Of a DNA stretch of 58,672 bases, positions 46,593 through 55,752 are shown piece after piece. Within the stretch, counting starts at the first letter, position 1. Each line of letters opens with the position of its first letter. The DNA is from Streptomyces aureocirculatus (GTDB lineage: Bacteria > Actinomycetota > Actinomycetes > Streptomycetales > Streptomycetaceae): the NCBI RefSeq assembly GCF_000720475.1, contig NZ_JOAP01000051.1:1-58672 (forward strand). The letters run 5' to 3'. A program made the position numbers and the translations under genes. The notes beneath the pieces were generated by a model. It had not been told where the DNA came from, ran no database searches, and was given only the letters and a program-made list of their open reading frames with translations.

Positions 46593-46814
46593 GGACACAC
46601 TCCCCCAACGGGTTTGCGCACACAGGAAGTTGAAGTTGCATCGAACGATGATCGATCATGAGATTGCCCCATGAGACAGGTGTGGCGCAATAGCTGCATT
46701 GAGAAAACTGTCCGAACTACCGTTCAAAACAGGGTTTGTTGCAGCATGTGCAACTAGTCCGATTGTCCAAAGGGCGGGGACGGCTTCGGACGCCCCCGCC
46801 CGAAGCCCGATTCC

Positions 46815-47909
46815 TCAGGCGTGCTGACGGGCGTGGACGAGACCGGCGATCAGGTGCGCCCGCTCGGCCATGGCGTCGATCACCACGTACTCGTGGTCGG
46901 CGTGGGCGCCACCGCCGACGGCGCCGAGACCGTCCAGGGTGGGCACGCCGATGGCGGCCGTGAAGTTGCCGTCGCTGCCGCCGCCGACCGCCTTGCCCTC
47001 GATGCCGGGGAGCAACGCCTGCGCCACGGCGAACAGTTCGACCGACGCCGACTCGGGCATCGGTGGCCGCCCGACGCCTCCGTGCACGGTGAGGTCGGCT
47101 CCGGCGAGATGCGGTTCGAGGACGGCGAACGCGGACTCCACGCGCTTCTTCTCGTCGACGGACTCCACCCGCACGTCGACGAGGACGGTCGCCTCCGCCG
47201 GTACGGTGTTGGCCACCGTGCCCGCCGACGCGACGGTCGGGGTCACCGTCGTGCCGATGGCGGGGCGGCTGAGGCTCGCGATGTCGAGCACCTGGTGCGC
47301 GGCCTCGATCAGGGCGTTCACACCGGCGGCGGGTTCGAGGCCCGCGTGCGAGGCCCGGCCGCGGATGGCGACCCGGAACGTGCCGCAGCCCTTGCGGCCC
47401 GTCTTCAGGGCGCCGCCGTCGGCGGCGCCCTCCACCACCAGGACGGCACCGCAGGCACGGGCCCGTTCCTCGATGAGGGCACGCGAGCAGGGGGAGCCCA
47501 CCTCTTCGTCTGCGGTCACGAGCAGCTCGACGCCGGACAGGTCGTCGAGCGACGCGAGCCCGTGCACTGCCTGCACCAGGCCACCGAGCATGTCGAACAC
47601 CCCGGGGCCCGTGGCGTACCCGTCCTCGGCCCGGAACGGACGGCGTCGCAGGGTGCCGAGCGGGAACACCGTGTCGTGGTGGCCGAGGATCAGCACCTTC
47701 GGCTCGCCGCCGCCCGACCAGTGGACGTGCGGCCCGGCCTCGCTGTCGATCAGCACCGCCTGCCCGCCCAGACGTTTCCCGACGATCGCGGCGACGACAT
47801 GGGCCGACGCCGTCAGGGCCTCGATGTCGCGCGAGGGCGACTCGACCTCGACGAGCGCCCTGAGGTCCTCGATCATTGCGTCAACACTCACGTCTACGGC
47901 CCTGTTCAT
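46815..47909 (-). CDS. M20-family metallopeptidase (carboxypeptidase G2-like)
   Basis: About 364 residues from ATG 47909 (GTG 47915 possible). Zinc-site motifs: LILGHHDTVFP, ATGPGVFDMLGGLV (bridging Asp), LLVTADEEVGS (catalytic Glu) and GGGAHADHEYVV (last His). Dimerisation domain with CGTFRVAIRGRASHAGLEPA. Probably removes an acyl or amino-acid group from a small substrate. It lies 42 nt downstream of the MurJ-like gene on the same strand, so it is likely co-transcribed and may belong to the cluster edge. Confidence 0.9.
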   Translation of the reverse strand: MNRAVDVSVDAMIEDLRALVEVESPSRDIEALTASAHVVAAIVGKRLGGQAVLIDSEAGPHVHWSGGGEPKVLILGHHDTVFPLGTLRRRPFRAEDGYATGPGVFDMLGGLVQAVHGLASLDDLSGVELLVTADEEVGSPCSRALIEERARACGAVLVVEGAADGGALKTGRKGCGTFRVAIRGRASHAGLEPAAGVNALIEAAHQVLDIASLSRPAIGTTVTPTVASAGTVANTVPAEATVLVDVRVESVDEKKRVESAFAVLEPHLAGADLTVHGGVGRPPMPESASVELFAVAQALLPGIEGKAVGGGSDGNFTAAIGVPTLDGLGAVGGGAHADHEYVVIDAMAERAHLIAGLVHARQHA

Positions 47910-47951
47910 CGTCACGCGGCAAGGCTACGGGGTGGACCGCGATGCGTTGTC

Positions 47952-49685
47952 TCAGGTCAGGCCCGTAAGGCGCAGCCTCGGCAGCTCGCTGACCCGCAGG
48001 GCACGCGCCAGGAGCAGGAACGTCAGCACCATCGTGAGGCCACCCGCCGCCAGGGCCGTCGCGGGGGCCCACGACGCCGGGTCCGCCGACGAGGCGGCGC
48101 ACACGTGGGCGACGAGCCAGCCGAGGGCTCCGGCCGCCACCGCGGACACGGACAGCTTGCCGTACGTACGGCACAGCCTCCTGCCGTCGAGGCGCCCGTC
48201 GAGACGGCGCCGCAGCCGCAGCGCGCTGAGGAGCAGGCCGACGGCGTACGACACGGAGTACGCCCCCGCCATGCCGGTGACGGCCCAGCGCGGGGGCAGG
48301 AACTGGTGGCAGGCTGCCACGAGGGCGATGTTGACGGCACCGATCCCCACGGCGAGGCGGAAGGGGGTGCGGGTGTCCTCGAACGCGTAGAAGCCGCGCA
48401 ACAGCAGGTACTGCGCGGAGAACGGGATGAGGCCCAGGCCGAACGCCTGGAGCATGTATCCCAGCGGGCGGGCCGAGTCGGGTCCCGCCGCGCCGTGTGC
48501 GAAGAGGAGTTGGGCGATCTGCGGCCCGAAGGCGAGGAAGAAGAACGCGGCGGGCACGATGACGACGCCGCTGATCCGCAGCGCGCGGGACAGGTCCGCA
48601 CGCAGATCGTCCAGGCGCTTCTCGGCGACGGCACGACTCATCCGCGGCAGCAGTGCGGTGACCAGGGAGACCGTGATGACGGCCTGGGGCAGCATCCAGA
48701 TCGTCTGCGCGTTGGAGTAGGCGGTGAAGCCCACGCCGTCCTCGGGCAGGGCCTGGTCGGCAGCCGAGGCGTAGCGCGTCACCACGGTCCCGGCGATCAG
48801 GTTGGCCAGGACGAACAGCAGGGTCCAGCGGGCGGCGCCGACGCTCTTGCGCAGGCCCGTGCCCCGCCAGTCGAAGCGGGGCCGGAACCGGAAGCCCGCT
48901 GCCCGCACGAAGGGGATCAGGGCGAGCGCCTGCACCGCCAGGGCGAGGGTGGTGCCGACGCCAAGGAGCGTCACCTGCGCGGGGGTGATGTCCTCCACCC
49001 GCTCGGGGACGGTCAGCAGGGCCACGTACGCGCCGAACACCGCGGTCAGGACGACGTTGTTCAGGACGGGGGTCCACATCATCGCGCCGAAGCGGTTCCG
49101 CGCGTTGAGGACCTGCCCCAGGATGCTGAACAGGCCGTAGAAGAAGATCTGCGGGAGCAGGAACCTGGCGAACGTCACGGTCAGCTCGAACGCCTCGTGA
49201 TTGGCGGGCGTATCGCTCTGGTACAGGCTGACGATCCCCGGCGCGGCCCACACGGCGAGCGCCGTCCCGACGCCGAGGACGCACAGCACCAGCGTGACGA
49301 GCCGCTGCTCGAAGGCGCGCCCGCCGTCGGCGTGCTCGGTCCTGGCCCGGACCAACTGCGGCACCAGGACGGAGTTCAGCGCGCCGCCGATGAACAGGAA
49401 GTACAGGCTGGTCGGCACGGTATTGGCCTGGGTGTACGTGGTGGCGAGCAGTCCTGTGCCCAGCGCGGCCGCTTGCAGGACCTGTCTGATCAGGCCCGTC
49501 GCGCGGGACACCACGGTGCCCGCCGCCATCAGCAGCGACGACCGCATCAGCCCTGTCCCCTTGCCCGCCCCGCTCTCGGCCGCACCCCTTTTCGTCACCC
49601 TCGTCGCTCCGGGCGCGGCGTGCCGCCCACGCCGCTGCTTCCTGTGGGACCGGCGTATTCGTCCGGTCTTCGTCCCCTCTGTCAT
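47952..49685 (-). CDS. MurJ/MviN-like lipid II flippase paralog
   Basis: 577 residues with about 14 membrane helices: LLMAAGTVVSRATGLIRQVL, TYTQANTVPTSLYFLFIGGA, LNSVLVPQLVRAR, LPQAVITVSLVTALLPRMSR and LLRGFYAFEDTRTPFRLAVG, all MurJ signatures. It lacks the long C-terminal kinase-like and extracellular extension found in the housekeeping actinomycete MurJ, so it looks like a second, shorter copy. Divergent (102 nt) from the type III PKS gene at the cluster edge; a self-resistance or export role is possible. Confidence 0.88.
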   Translation of the reverse strand: MTEGTKTGRIRRSHRKQRRGRHAAPGATRVTKRGAAESGAGKGTGLMRSSLLMAAGTVVSRATGLIRQVLQAAALGTGLLATTYTQANTVPTSLYFLFIGGALNSVLVPQLVRARTEHADGGRAFEQRLVTLVLCVLGVGTALAVWAAPGIVSLYQSDTPANHEAFELTVTFARFLLPQIFFYGLFSILGQVLNARNRFGAMMWTPVLNNVVLTAVFGAYVALLTVPERVEDITPAQVTLLGVGTTLALAVQALALIPFVRAAGFRFRPRFDWRGTGLRKSVGAARWTLLFVLANLIAGTVVTRYASAADQALPEDGVGFTAYSNAQTIWMLPQAVITVSLVTALLPRMSRAVAEKRLDDLRADLSRALRISGVVIVPAAFFFLAFGPQIAQLLFAHGAAGPDSARPLGYMLQAFGLGLIPFSAQYLLLRGFYAFEDTRTPFRLAVGIGAVNIALVAACHQFLPPRWAVTGMAGAYSVSYAVGLLLSALRLRRRLDGRLDGRRLCRTYGKLSVSAVAAGALGWLVAHVCAASSADPASWAPATALAAGGLTMVLTFLLLARALRVSELPRLRLTGLT

Positions 49686-49787
49686 GAAGTCAATCTACGC
49701 TTCGAAGATCCACACCGTGGCCGAAGTGTGTGCCCCGCGTCGGCGTAGATTTGCTCCTCTGCCCGTCGGCCGAAGGAGCGCCACCCC

Positions 49788-50897
49788 ATGTCCCCCGCGT
49801 TGATCGCCAGACCCCACGTCGAACTCGGCAGACATGCCGTCTCCTTGGACGACATCACGGCGGACATGGCCCGTCAGCACGCGGATCTGCCCCGGCTCGC
49901 CGCCTATCTGCGGACGGCGCGGTCCACCGGCGTGCTCACGCGGTACTTCACCAGACCGCTGGATTCGGCCACCGTCGCCGGTGACGCGTCGTTCGAGGAG
50001 CGCAATCGCGCCGCCTACGACGACGCGCTCGAACTGTCCCTGCGCGCGGTGCCCCGAGCCCTGGAGAACGCCGGGCTCGCACTCGCGGACATCGACTGCG
50101 TCATCACCAGCCACACCACATCCTGGACCGCCCCGAGCCTCGACATCGACCTGGTGCAGGCCCTCGGCCGGGACGGGCTCCGTTTGGACATATCCCGCAT
50201 ACCGCTGGGCTCGCAGGGGTGCGCGGGCGGGGCGCAGGCGCTCGCCCTCGCCCATGACCACATCGCGGCTCACCCGGGCGCCCGCGTCCTCATCGTCGTC
50301 GCCGAGTGCCTCAGCGCCGCGACCTACAACCCGGTCGACACCAGCCGCGAAAGCATGATCTACAAGGTCCTCTTCGGCGACAGCGCCGCGGCCTGCGTCG
50401 TCTCCGGCCGCGAGGCCGACGGTGCCGACGGCGGCGGGCCCCGGTTCCGGATCGACGACACCTGGCAGTACGCCCTGCCCGGCAGCCTCACCGTCTACGA
50501 AGGGCGCCTCGACTCCTACGGGCTGCACTTCGACTCCACCCGGGAGGCGACCCGCGCCATCGGCCGCACGGCCCCCGCCCTCCACGCGTGGCTGAGCGAG
50601 GCGGGCGCGCCGTTCACACCCGACTTCTGCGTGGTGCACGCGGGCGGGCCCGCCATCCTCAACAGCGCGGAAGAAGTCCTGTGGGGCGCCTTCGGCCCGG
50701 ACGGCGGCGAGTGCGGGCGCACGGGACCGCTGCGGCACTCCTGGGACAGCCTGGAGCAGTGCGGCAACCTCGGCGGGGCCTCCGTCCTCGACGTGCTGCG
50801 TCGCTCCTTCGACGACACCGAGCCGGGCCACCGGGGAGTGCTCCTCGGCTTCGGCCCGGGCTTCGCGATCTCCGGGTGCAGACTCAGCAGCGTGTGA
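49788..50897 (+). CDS. Type III polyketide synthase (chalcone-synthase fold)
   Basis: 369 residues from ATG 49788 (GAAGGAG upstream). Thiolase-fold KASIII/CHS family with the Cys-His-Asn triad of type III PKSs: Cys145 (GSQGCAGGAQ), His284 (VVHAGGPAILN) and Asn327 (CGNLGGASVL), plus the C-terminal GFGPGFAISG signature. ENTGV-like motif reads ARSTGVLTRYFT. Condenses an acyl-CoA starter with malonyl-CoA units. Starter and product are not predictable; it is not obviously RppA or DpgA. Probable first gene of the biosynthetic cluster, divergent from murJ. Confidence 0.88.
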   Translation: MSPALIARPHVELGRHAVSLDDITADMARQHADLPRLAAYLRTARSTGVLTRYFTRPLDSATVAGDASFEERNRAAYDDALELSLRAVPRALENAGLALADIDCVITSHTTSWTAPSLDIDLVQALGRDGLRLDISRIPLGSQGCAGGAQALALAHDHIAAHPGARVLIVVAECLSAATYNPVDTSRESMIYKVLFGDSAAACVVSGREADGADGGGPRFRIDDTWQYALPGSLTVYEGRLDSYGLHFDSTREATRAIGRTAPALHAWLSEAGAPFTPDFCVVHAGGPAILNSAEEVLWGAFGPDGGECGRTGPLRHSWDSLEQCGNLGGASVLDVLRRSFDDTEPGHRGVLLGFGPGFAISGCRLSSV

Positions 50898-51433
50898 CAG
50901 TTCACGGTCGACGACAGTGGCGGACGGATCCTCGCCGCGGCCTCCTTGACGGTCCCGGTCTGCTGCGGCTGACGATCGCGTGACCGCCCGCCGGGACGCT
51001 GTCCGGCACAGGCACCGCTCCAGCAGGCCGCGCTCCCGCACCCGCCACGACCGCAACGTGCGTAAGCCACGCGTACCCGGACACCGGCGACGGTGAGAAC
51101 GGAAGGCGGGCGGTCACATCCGCCCGCCACCTGCGTCGCAGGCATGTCACGGGCGTGCGGAACGGACCGCATGAGAATGTTCCAACGCTCCCGGCGCGGC
51201 GTGATTTCGCTGTCTTGTCAGCGGGACGAAAAATCCCCAAGCACCCTTCTGAGCTGGTGAGAAACGTCAGAGGGAAGCTGCCGTGCAGCAACTCCTGGGG
51301 TAAGTTCACGCCATTCCTTTCATGCCGTGCGGGCCTCCTGGAAAGCGCCCTGCGCACACATCTCGCGCACGGTCGTGAACGGCACCGTCAGCACGCACTC
51401 ACGCGCCCCCATGTCGAGCAGTCCGGAGTCCAC
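50898..51433. other. 536-nt intergenic region before the keto-acid elongation operon
   Basis: No supported gene: ORFs on both strands lack ribosome sites and coherent products. The stretch 51170-51310 is noticeably richer in A/T than the rest and probably contains the promoter of the operon that starts at 51434. No clear hairpin terminator for the type III PKS was found. Confidence 0.6.
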
Positions 51434-52696
51434 ATGAGCGGATCGACCTCAGCGAACACCGCGCCAGGAACTGAGGTGTGGTTCAACTGGAACACCGTCA
51501 GAACGGAGGGTGCGCCTCCCCAACCGACGTGTACGGGAACGCTTTTCGACGAGACGCTCCGCGACGGACTCCAGACCCCGCACGTGCGGAATCCCGCCCT
51601 TGCGGAGAAGCTCGCGATCGTGGATCACATGGTGCGTTCCGGAATACGGTCCGCCGATCTGGGATTCCCGGGATCGGATGTGAGCGCCGCCCAGGAGTGC
51701 ACCCGGATCACGGAGCACATCGTCGCGAACCGCCTTCCGCTGACACCCGGTTTCGCGGGCCGCACACACCCGGCGGACATCCACGCCATCTGCGAGATCG
51801 GGCAGACCGCGGGGATCGGCGTCGAGGCGTACGCGTTCATCGGGGTGAGTCCCATCCGGCAGTACGTGGAGGACTGGGACATGGAACGGGTCCGGTCCGC
51901 CATCCGCAGGTCGGCGGCCACCTGCCGGCGCGAGGGCGCTGAGTTTGTCCTGGTCCTGGAAGACACGGTCCGGTGCACCCCCGAGGTGCTCGACGCCGTC
52001 TACGACGTGGCCGTCGACACGGGCACCCGCAGGATCACCCTCTGCGACACCGTGGGGACGGCCGTGCCGAACGGGACCGAGGCCCTCATCCGGTGGACGC
52101 AGCGCTATTTCGCGGAACGCGGTCACGCCATGGCACTGGAATGGCACGGGCACAACGACCGCGGCCTCGCGCTCGCCAATTCCCTCACCGCGCTTTCACT
52201 GGGCTGTCTGCGCGTGCACGGCACCGTCCTGGGAATCGGTGAACGCGCGGGAAACGCTCCCCTGGACCAACTCATGGTGAACAGCAGCCTGGACGGCCAC
52301 CACTCCTACGATCTCAAGGCCCTGCGCGCCTACTGCTCCTATGCGGCGCCCGTACTCGGCGTGGACATTCCGCAGAACTATCCCGCGCTCGGCCGCGATG
52401 TGTTCAAGACCAGTGCGGGCGTACACGCCTCCGCGATCCTCAAAGCCCATACAAAGGGAAACACTCTGCTCAAGGACAGCGTCTATGCGGGCGTCCCCGC
52501 CGCATTGCTCGGCCGGGAACAGGAAGTCCTCATCGACGCCTCCTCGGGCAGCAACAACGTCAAATACTGGCTGACCGTCCACGGATACGCCGCCGACAAC
52601 CCCGATGTCATCAAAAAGGTTCTTGAAAAGGCGAAGGCCGGCAACGGCCCGCTGACGGACGACGAGATAGGACAGATCCTTGCAACGGCCGGATGA
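51434..52696 (+). CDS. Homocitrate/2-isopropylmalate synthase-family enzyme
   Basis: 420 residues from ATG 51434 (GGAG 6-7 nt upstream). DRE-TIM metallolyase: FDETLRDGLQTP at residues 38-49, ADLGFPGSD, AYAFIGVSPIRQYVEDW, and the metal pair His238/His240 (EWHGHNDRG); then GTVLGIGERAGNAPLDQLMV and KTSAGVHASAILKA. No C-terminal LeuA regulatory domain. It should condense acetyl-CoA (or similar) with a 2-oxo acid. The sequence is closer to IPMS/HCS-like secondary-metabolism enzymes than to LeuA1; the 2-oxo acid is not predictable. First step of the elongation cassette; overlaps the next gene by 17 nt. Confidence 0.88.
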   Translation: MSGSTSANTAPGTEVWFNWNTVRTEGAPPQPTCTGTLFDETLRDGLQTPHVRNPALAEKLAIVDHMVRSGIRSADLGFPGSDVSAAQECTRITEHIVANRLPLTPGFAGRTHPADIHAICEIGQTAGIGVEAYAFIGVSPIRQYVEDWDMERVRSAIRRSAATCRREGAEFVLVLEDTVRCTPEVLDAVYDVAVDTGTRRITLCDTVGTAVPNGTEALIRWTQRYFAERGHAMALEWHGHNDRGLALANSLTALSLGCLRVHGTVLGIGERAGNAPLDQLMVNSSLDGHHSYDLKALRAYCSYAAPVLGVDIPQNYPALGRDVFKTSAGVHASAILKAHTKGNTLLKDSVYAGVPAALLGREQEVLIDASSGSNNVKYWLTVHGYAADNPDVIKKVLEKAKAGNGPLTDDEIGQILATAG

Positions 52697-54710
52697 TTTC
52701 ACGGGCGGCGGCCCCGACCGCACCATCAGTCTGCGCGGCAACGTCCTGGTCGTCACGGAGGACCCGGACCTGCTCGCCGCCCAGCTCGACGGCAGCGGTA
52801 CCCGCACGGCGGCGGAACTGCTGCGTGAGCCCCTGCGCGACAACATATCGACCGACGAGATCATCCCCGGCTGGTGCTGTTACTGGTACGACGAGAAACT
52901 CGGCGACTACGCCTACCTCGGCCTGCGCGACCGGACGTTCGGCGAGGGTGCCGTGAAGCGGTTCGCGCCGCAGATCGTCGTCAGCGGTGCGGCGAAGGGG
53001 TGCGGGTCCTCCCGCGAGCACGCGGTGTACGCCGAGAAGTACTCGGGGGTCCAGCTCGTGTTCGCCCGCTCCTTCGAGCGGATCTACCAGCAGAACTGCC
53101 GCAATGTCGGCATCGTCACGTGCGACGACTTCGATGTGCTCGCCGCACTGCTCGACGGCGAGGAGCTGCCCCTGGAGGCGTTCACGCGCGGCGCCAACGA
53201 GATCGAGCGCGCCATCATCGACTGCGGCGGCCTGTTCGGCTTCAACCGCGAACACCGCGCACACCGCGCACACCACGACGGCGAACAGTCCGCGATCCGC
53301 CCCGCGTTCAGCGGGCGCAGACCACTGAACGTGGTCGAGAAGATCATCCAGAGTCGGCTCTCACCCCGGAACCGCCCGCCGGGCGACGACAGCGTGCGCA
53401 TCGGCGAGTCCTACTTCGTGGAGACGGACGTCAGGTTCTCGCACGAGTACGTGACGCCCATGGCGGCCGGCATGTTCGGTCGGCAGTTCGGCCCGCAGGC
53501 GCGGCTCGCCGACCCCGAGTCGTGCTACTTCTTCCAGGACCATCTGTCGCTGGCGGACCAGGTGCTCAAGCGCCGCGAGGGCGGCCCTGAACTCATCGCG
53601 CGCGTCGACGACCTCGGCCGCCGGCAGCAGGAGTTCGCCGAACTCGCCGGGGGTCACTTCATCGGTCCTTCGGACTCCGGGGGCAGCCGCGCCATCTGCC
53701 ACAACCACATCCTCGAACACGTCGCCGGGCCCGGCGACGTCATCGTCGGCACGGACAGCCACACCTGCACGGCCGGTGCCGTCGGCGCACTCGCCTTCGG
53801 GGTGGGCGCGACCGACATCGCGAACTCCTGGTACAACCGCGAGATCCTCGTGAAGGTCCCCGCGGTCATCAGGATCAACCTCCTCGGCGGCCTTCGCCCC
53901 GGCGTGAGCGCCAAGGACCTCATGCTGGCCCTGCTCGCACACCCGCGGATCGAGGGCAGCCAGACCCTCGGCAAGGTCCTGCTCTTCACCGGCCCGGGAT
54001 GCGCGGGCCTGAACATCGACGAGCGCGCCACCCTCTGCAACATGGCCGTCGAGGCGGGCGGCATGACCGCCCTGTTCGAGCCCGACGACGTGACGTACGC
54101 CTACCTGGCCGCACACCCGCGGGACGCCCGTGCCTCCGCTTCCGCGCCCCCGGAGGTCCCCACATCGGACGCGGACGCCACGTACGCCTCGGTCGTGGAC
54201 ATCACACCGGCCGACGTCGAACCGATGGTGGCGCTCCCCGGCGACCCGCGCAACGCCGTCCCCCTCGCGTCGGTCCGCGAGGAGGTCAAGGTCGACAAGG
54301 TCTACGGCGGGTCCTGCACCGGCGGCAAGGCCTACGACATGGACATGTACGCCGACGTCTTCGAGCTCGCGCGCGCCCGCGGCGCGAAGGTGCCCGCGGA
54401 CGTCCAGGCGTACATCCAGGTCGGCAGCGAGAACGTCATGCGGTACGCCGTCGAGCGGGGCTACATCGCCCTCTTCGAGGAGGTCGGGGTGCAGGTCCTG
54501 CCCCCCTCCTGCGGCGCGTGCATCAACGCGGGACCCGGTGTGTCCGAGCGCCCCGACGAGGTCACGGTCAGCGCGCAGAACCGCAACTTCCCGGGCCGCT
54601 CGGGGCCGGGTCAGGTGTATCTGGCCTCCCCCTACATCGTCGCGGCCACGGCGATCGCGGGACGCCTCAGCTCGGTGGAGGACATGTTCGGGACGGGGGT
54701 ACGGGCATGA
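52680..54710 (+). CDS. Aconitase/isopropylmalate isomerase-like enzyme with N-terminal swivel domain
   Basis: 676 residues, probably from TTG 52680 (AGGA 7 nt upstream); no in-frame ATG lies near. Residues 1-190 form a LeuD-like swivel domain (DNISTDEIIPGWCCYW, VVSGAAKGCGSSREHAVY, NCRNVGIVTCDDFD); from about 225 the LeuC-like domains follow (VGTDSHTCTAGAVGALAFGV, YGGSCTGGKAYD), with cluster Cys546 and Cys611/Cys614 (PPSCGACINAGPG). In most aconitases the swivel is C-terminal, in IPMI it is a separate protein; here it is fused in front. Isomerises the 2-substituted malate from the previous enzyme to the 3-substituted one. Overlaps both neighbours. Confidence 0.9.
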   Translation: MQRPDDFTGGGPDRTISLRGNVLVVTEDPDLLAAQLDGSGTRTAAELLREPLRDNISTDEIIPGWCCYWYDEKLGDYAYLGLRDRTFGEGAVKRFAPQIVVSGAAKGCGSSREHAVYAEKYSGVQLVFARSFERIYQQNCRNVGIVTCDDFDVLAALLDGEELPLEAFTRGANEIERAIIDCGGLFGFNREHRAHRAHHDGEQSAIRPAFSGRRPLNVVEKIIQSRLSPRNRPPGDDSVRIGESYFVETDVRFSHEYVTPMAAGMFGRQFGPQARLADPESCYFFQDHLSLADQVLKRREGGPELIARVDDLGRRQQEFAELAGGHFIGPSDSGGSRAICHNHILEHVAGPGDVIVGTDSHTCTAGAVGALAFGVGATDIANSWYNREILVKVPAVIRINLLGGLRPGVSAKDLMLALLAHPRIEGSQTLGKVLLFTGPGCAGLNIDERATLCNMAVEAGGMTALFEPDDVTYAYLAAHPRDARASASAPPEVPTSDADATYASVVDITPADVEPMVALPGDPRNAVPLASVREEVKVDKVYGGSCTGGKAYDMDMYADVFELARARGAKVPADVQAYIQVGSENVMRYAVERGYIALFEEVGVQVLPPSCGACINAGPGVSERPDEVTVSAQNRNFPGRSGPGQVYLASPYIVAATAIAGRLSSVEDMFGTGVRA

Positions 54711-55732
54711 GGCTGGCGGTGATTCCCGGCGACGGCATCGGCAAGGAGGTCGTCCCCGCGGCGCTCCCGGCGCTGACGGCCCTCGGTGAGGCCTTCGGGC
54801 TGGACATCTCGTACGACGTCCTCGACTGGGGAGCCGACACCTGGCTCGCCACCGGTGTGGGTCTCCCCCACGGCGCCGTCGAGCGCCTCCCCCGCGACTA
54901 CGACGCCGTCCTCCTCGGCGCCCTCGGAGACCCGCGGATCCCTGACATGGCCCACGGCCGCGAGATCCTGCTCGGCCTGCGCCGGGGGCTCGACCTCTAT
55001 GTGAACCACCGCCCCGTGGCCTTGAAGAGCGGCGTCATCGACATCTACCGCGAGAACACCCAGGGCCTCTACGCCGGGGTCGGCGGTTCGGTCACCCGGT
55101 CCGGCGCGGTCACCGTGGCGATCGACGAGTGCGTGCACACACGCGCGGCGGTCGAGGACTTCGTCCGGTACTGCCTGCGCAGGCTCCGCGACGACGGGCG
55201 GCGCAAGGTGACGCTGGTGCACAAGTCCAACGCGGTGCCGAACACGGGCCGACTGTGGCAGGACGTGTTCCGGCGGGAGCTCGCGGCGTTCCCCGAGCTG
55301 ACCGGCTCCGAGGAGTACGTGGACGCCTTCTGCTACCACCTGGTCCGCGACCCGACGCCGTACGAAGGCGTCCTGGCGTCGAACCTCTTCGGCGACATCA
55401 TCAGCGACATCGGCGCCGCCCTGATGGGCGGTCTGGGGCTCGCGGCCAGCGCGAGCGTGTGCCCGGAGACGCACTTCGCGCTGTTCGAACCGGTGCACGG
55501 CAGCGCCCCCGACATCGCGGGGAAGGGCACGGCCAACCCGTACGCCGCGCTGATGTGCCTGGCCCTGATGCTCGACCACTTCGGGCACGGCACCCCCGCG
55601 GAACTCCTTCGCACCTGTGTGCGCGAAGCCGCCGACGGCCCGACGGCCACCCCCGACATCGGGGGCCACGGGACCACCGGCCGGTTCATGGACACGGTCC
55701 TCACCCTGCTCGACCACCACCGCACCCCCTGA
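54707..55732 (+). CDS. Isopropylmalate/isocitrate dehydrogenase-family enzyme
   Basis: 341 residues from ATG 54707 (ATGA overlap). Beta-decarboxylating dehydrogenase: LAVIPGDGIGKEVVPAAL, LLGALGDPRIPDMAHGREIL, YRENTQGLYAGVGGSVTRSG (substrate loop), VTLVHKSNAVPNTGRLWQDV (catalytic Lys), DAFCYHLVRDPTPYEGVLAS, NLFGDIISDIGAALMGGLGL and FEPVHGSAPDIAGKG (NAD site). The RENTxGLY form is nearer to homoisocitrate/tartrate dehydrogenases than to leucine LeuB. It oxidises and decarboxylates the isomer to the elongated 2-oxo acid. Confidence 0.9.
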   Translation: MRLAVIPGDGIGKEVVPAALPALTALGEAFGLDISYDVLDWGADTWLATGVGLPHGAVERLPRDYDAVLLGALGDPRIPDMAHGREILLGLRRGLDLYVNHRPVALKSGVIDIYRENTQGLYAGVGGSVTRSGAVTVAIDECVHTRAAVEDFVRYCLRRLRDDGRRKVTLVHKSNAVPNTGRLWQDVFRRELAAFPELTGSEEYVDAFCYHLVRDPTPYEGVLASNLFGDIISDIGAALMGGLGLAASASVCPETHFALFEPVHGSAPDIAGKGTANPYAALMCLALMLDHFGHGTPAELLRTCVREAADGPTATPDIGGHGTTGRFMDTVLTLLDHHRTP

Positions 55733-55752
55733 CACCGGAGACCGTCCTGCCC

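Noticed and set aside
46821..49748. 975-codon open frame antisense to the M20 peptidase and MurJ genes
   Set aside because: Arg/Gly/Asp-rich shadow with no domain; both minus-strand genes beneath it are complete and recognisable.
52693..52956. ATG at 52693 as the start of the aconitase gene
   Set aside because: It is in a different frame from the swivel domain; TTG 52680 is in frame with a suitable AGGA upstream.
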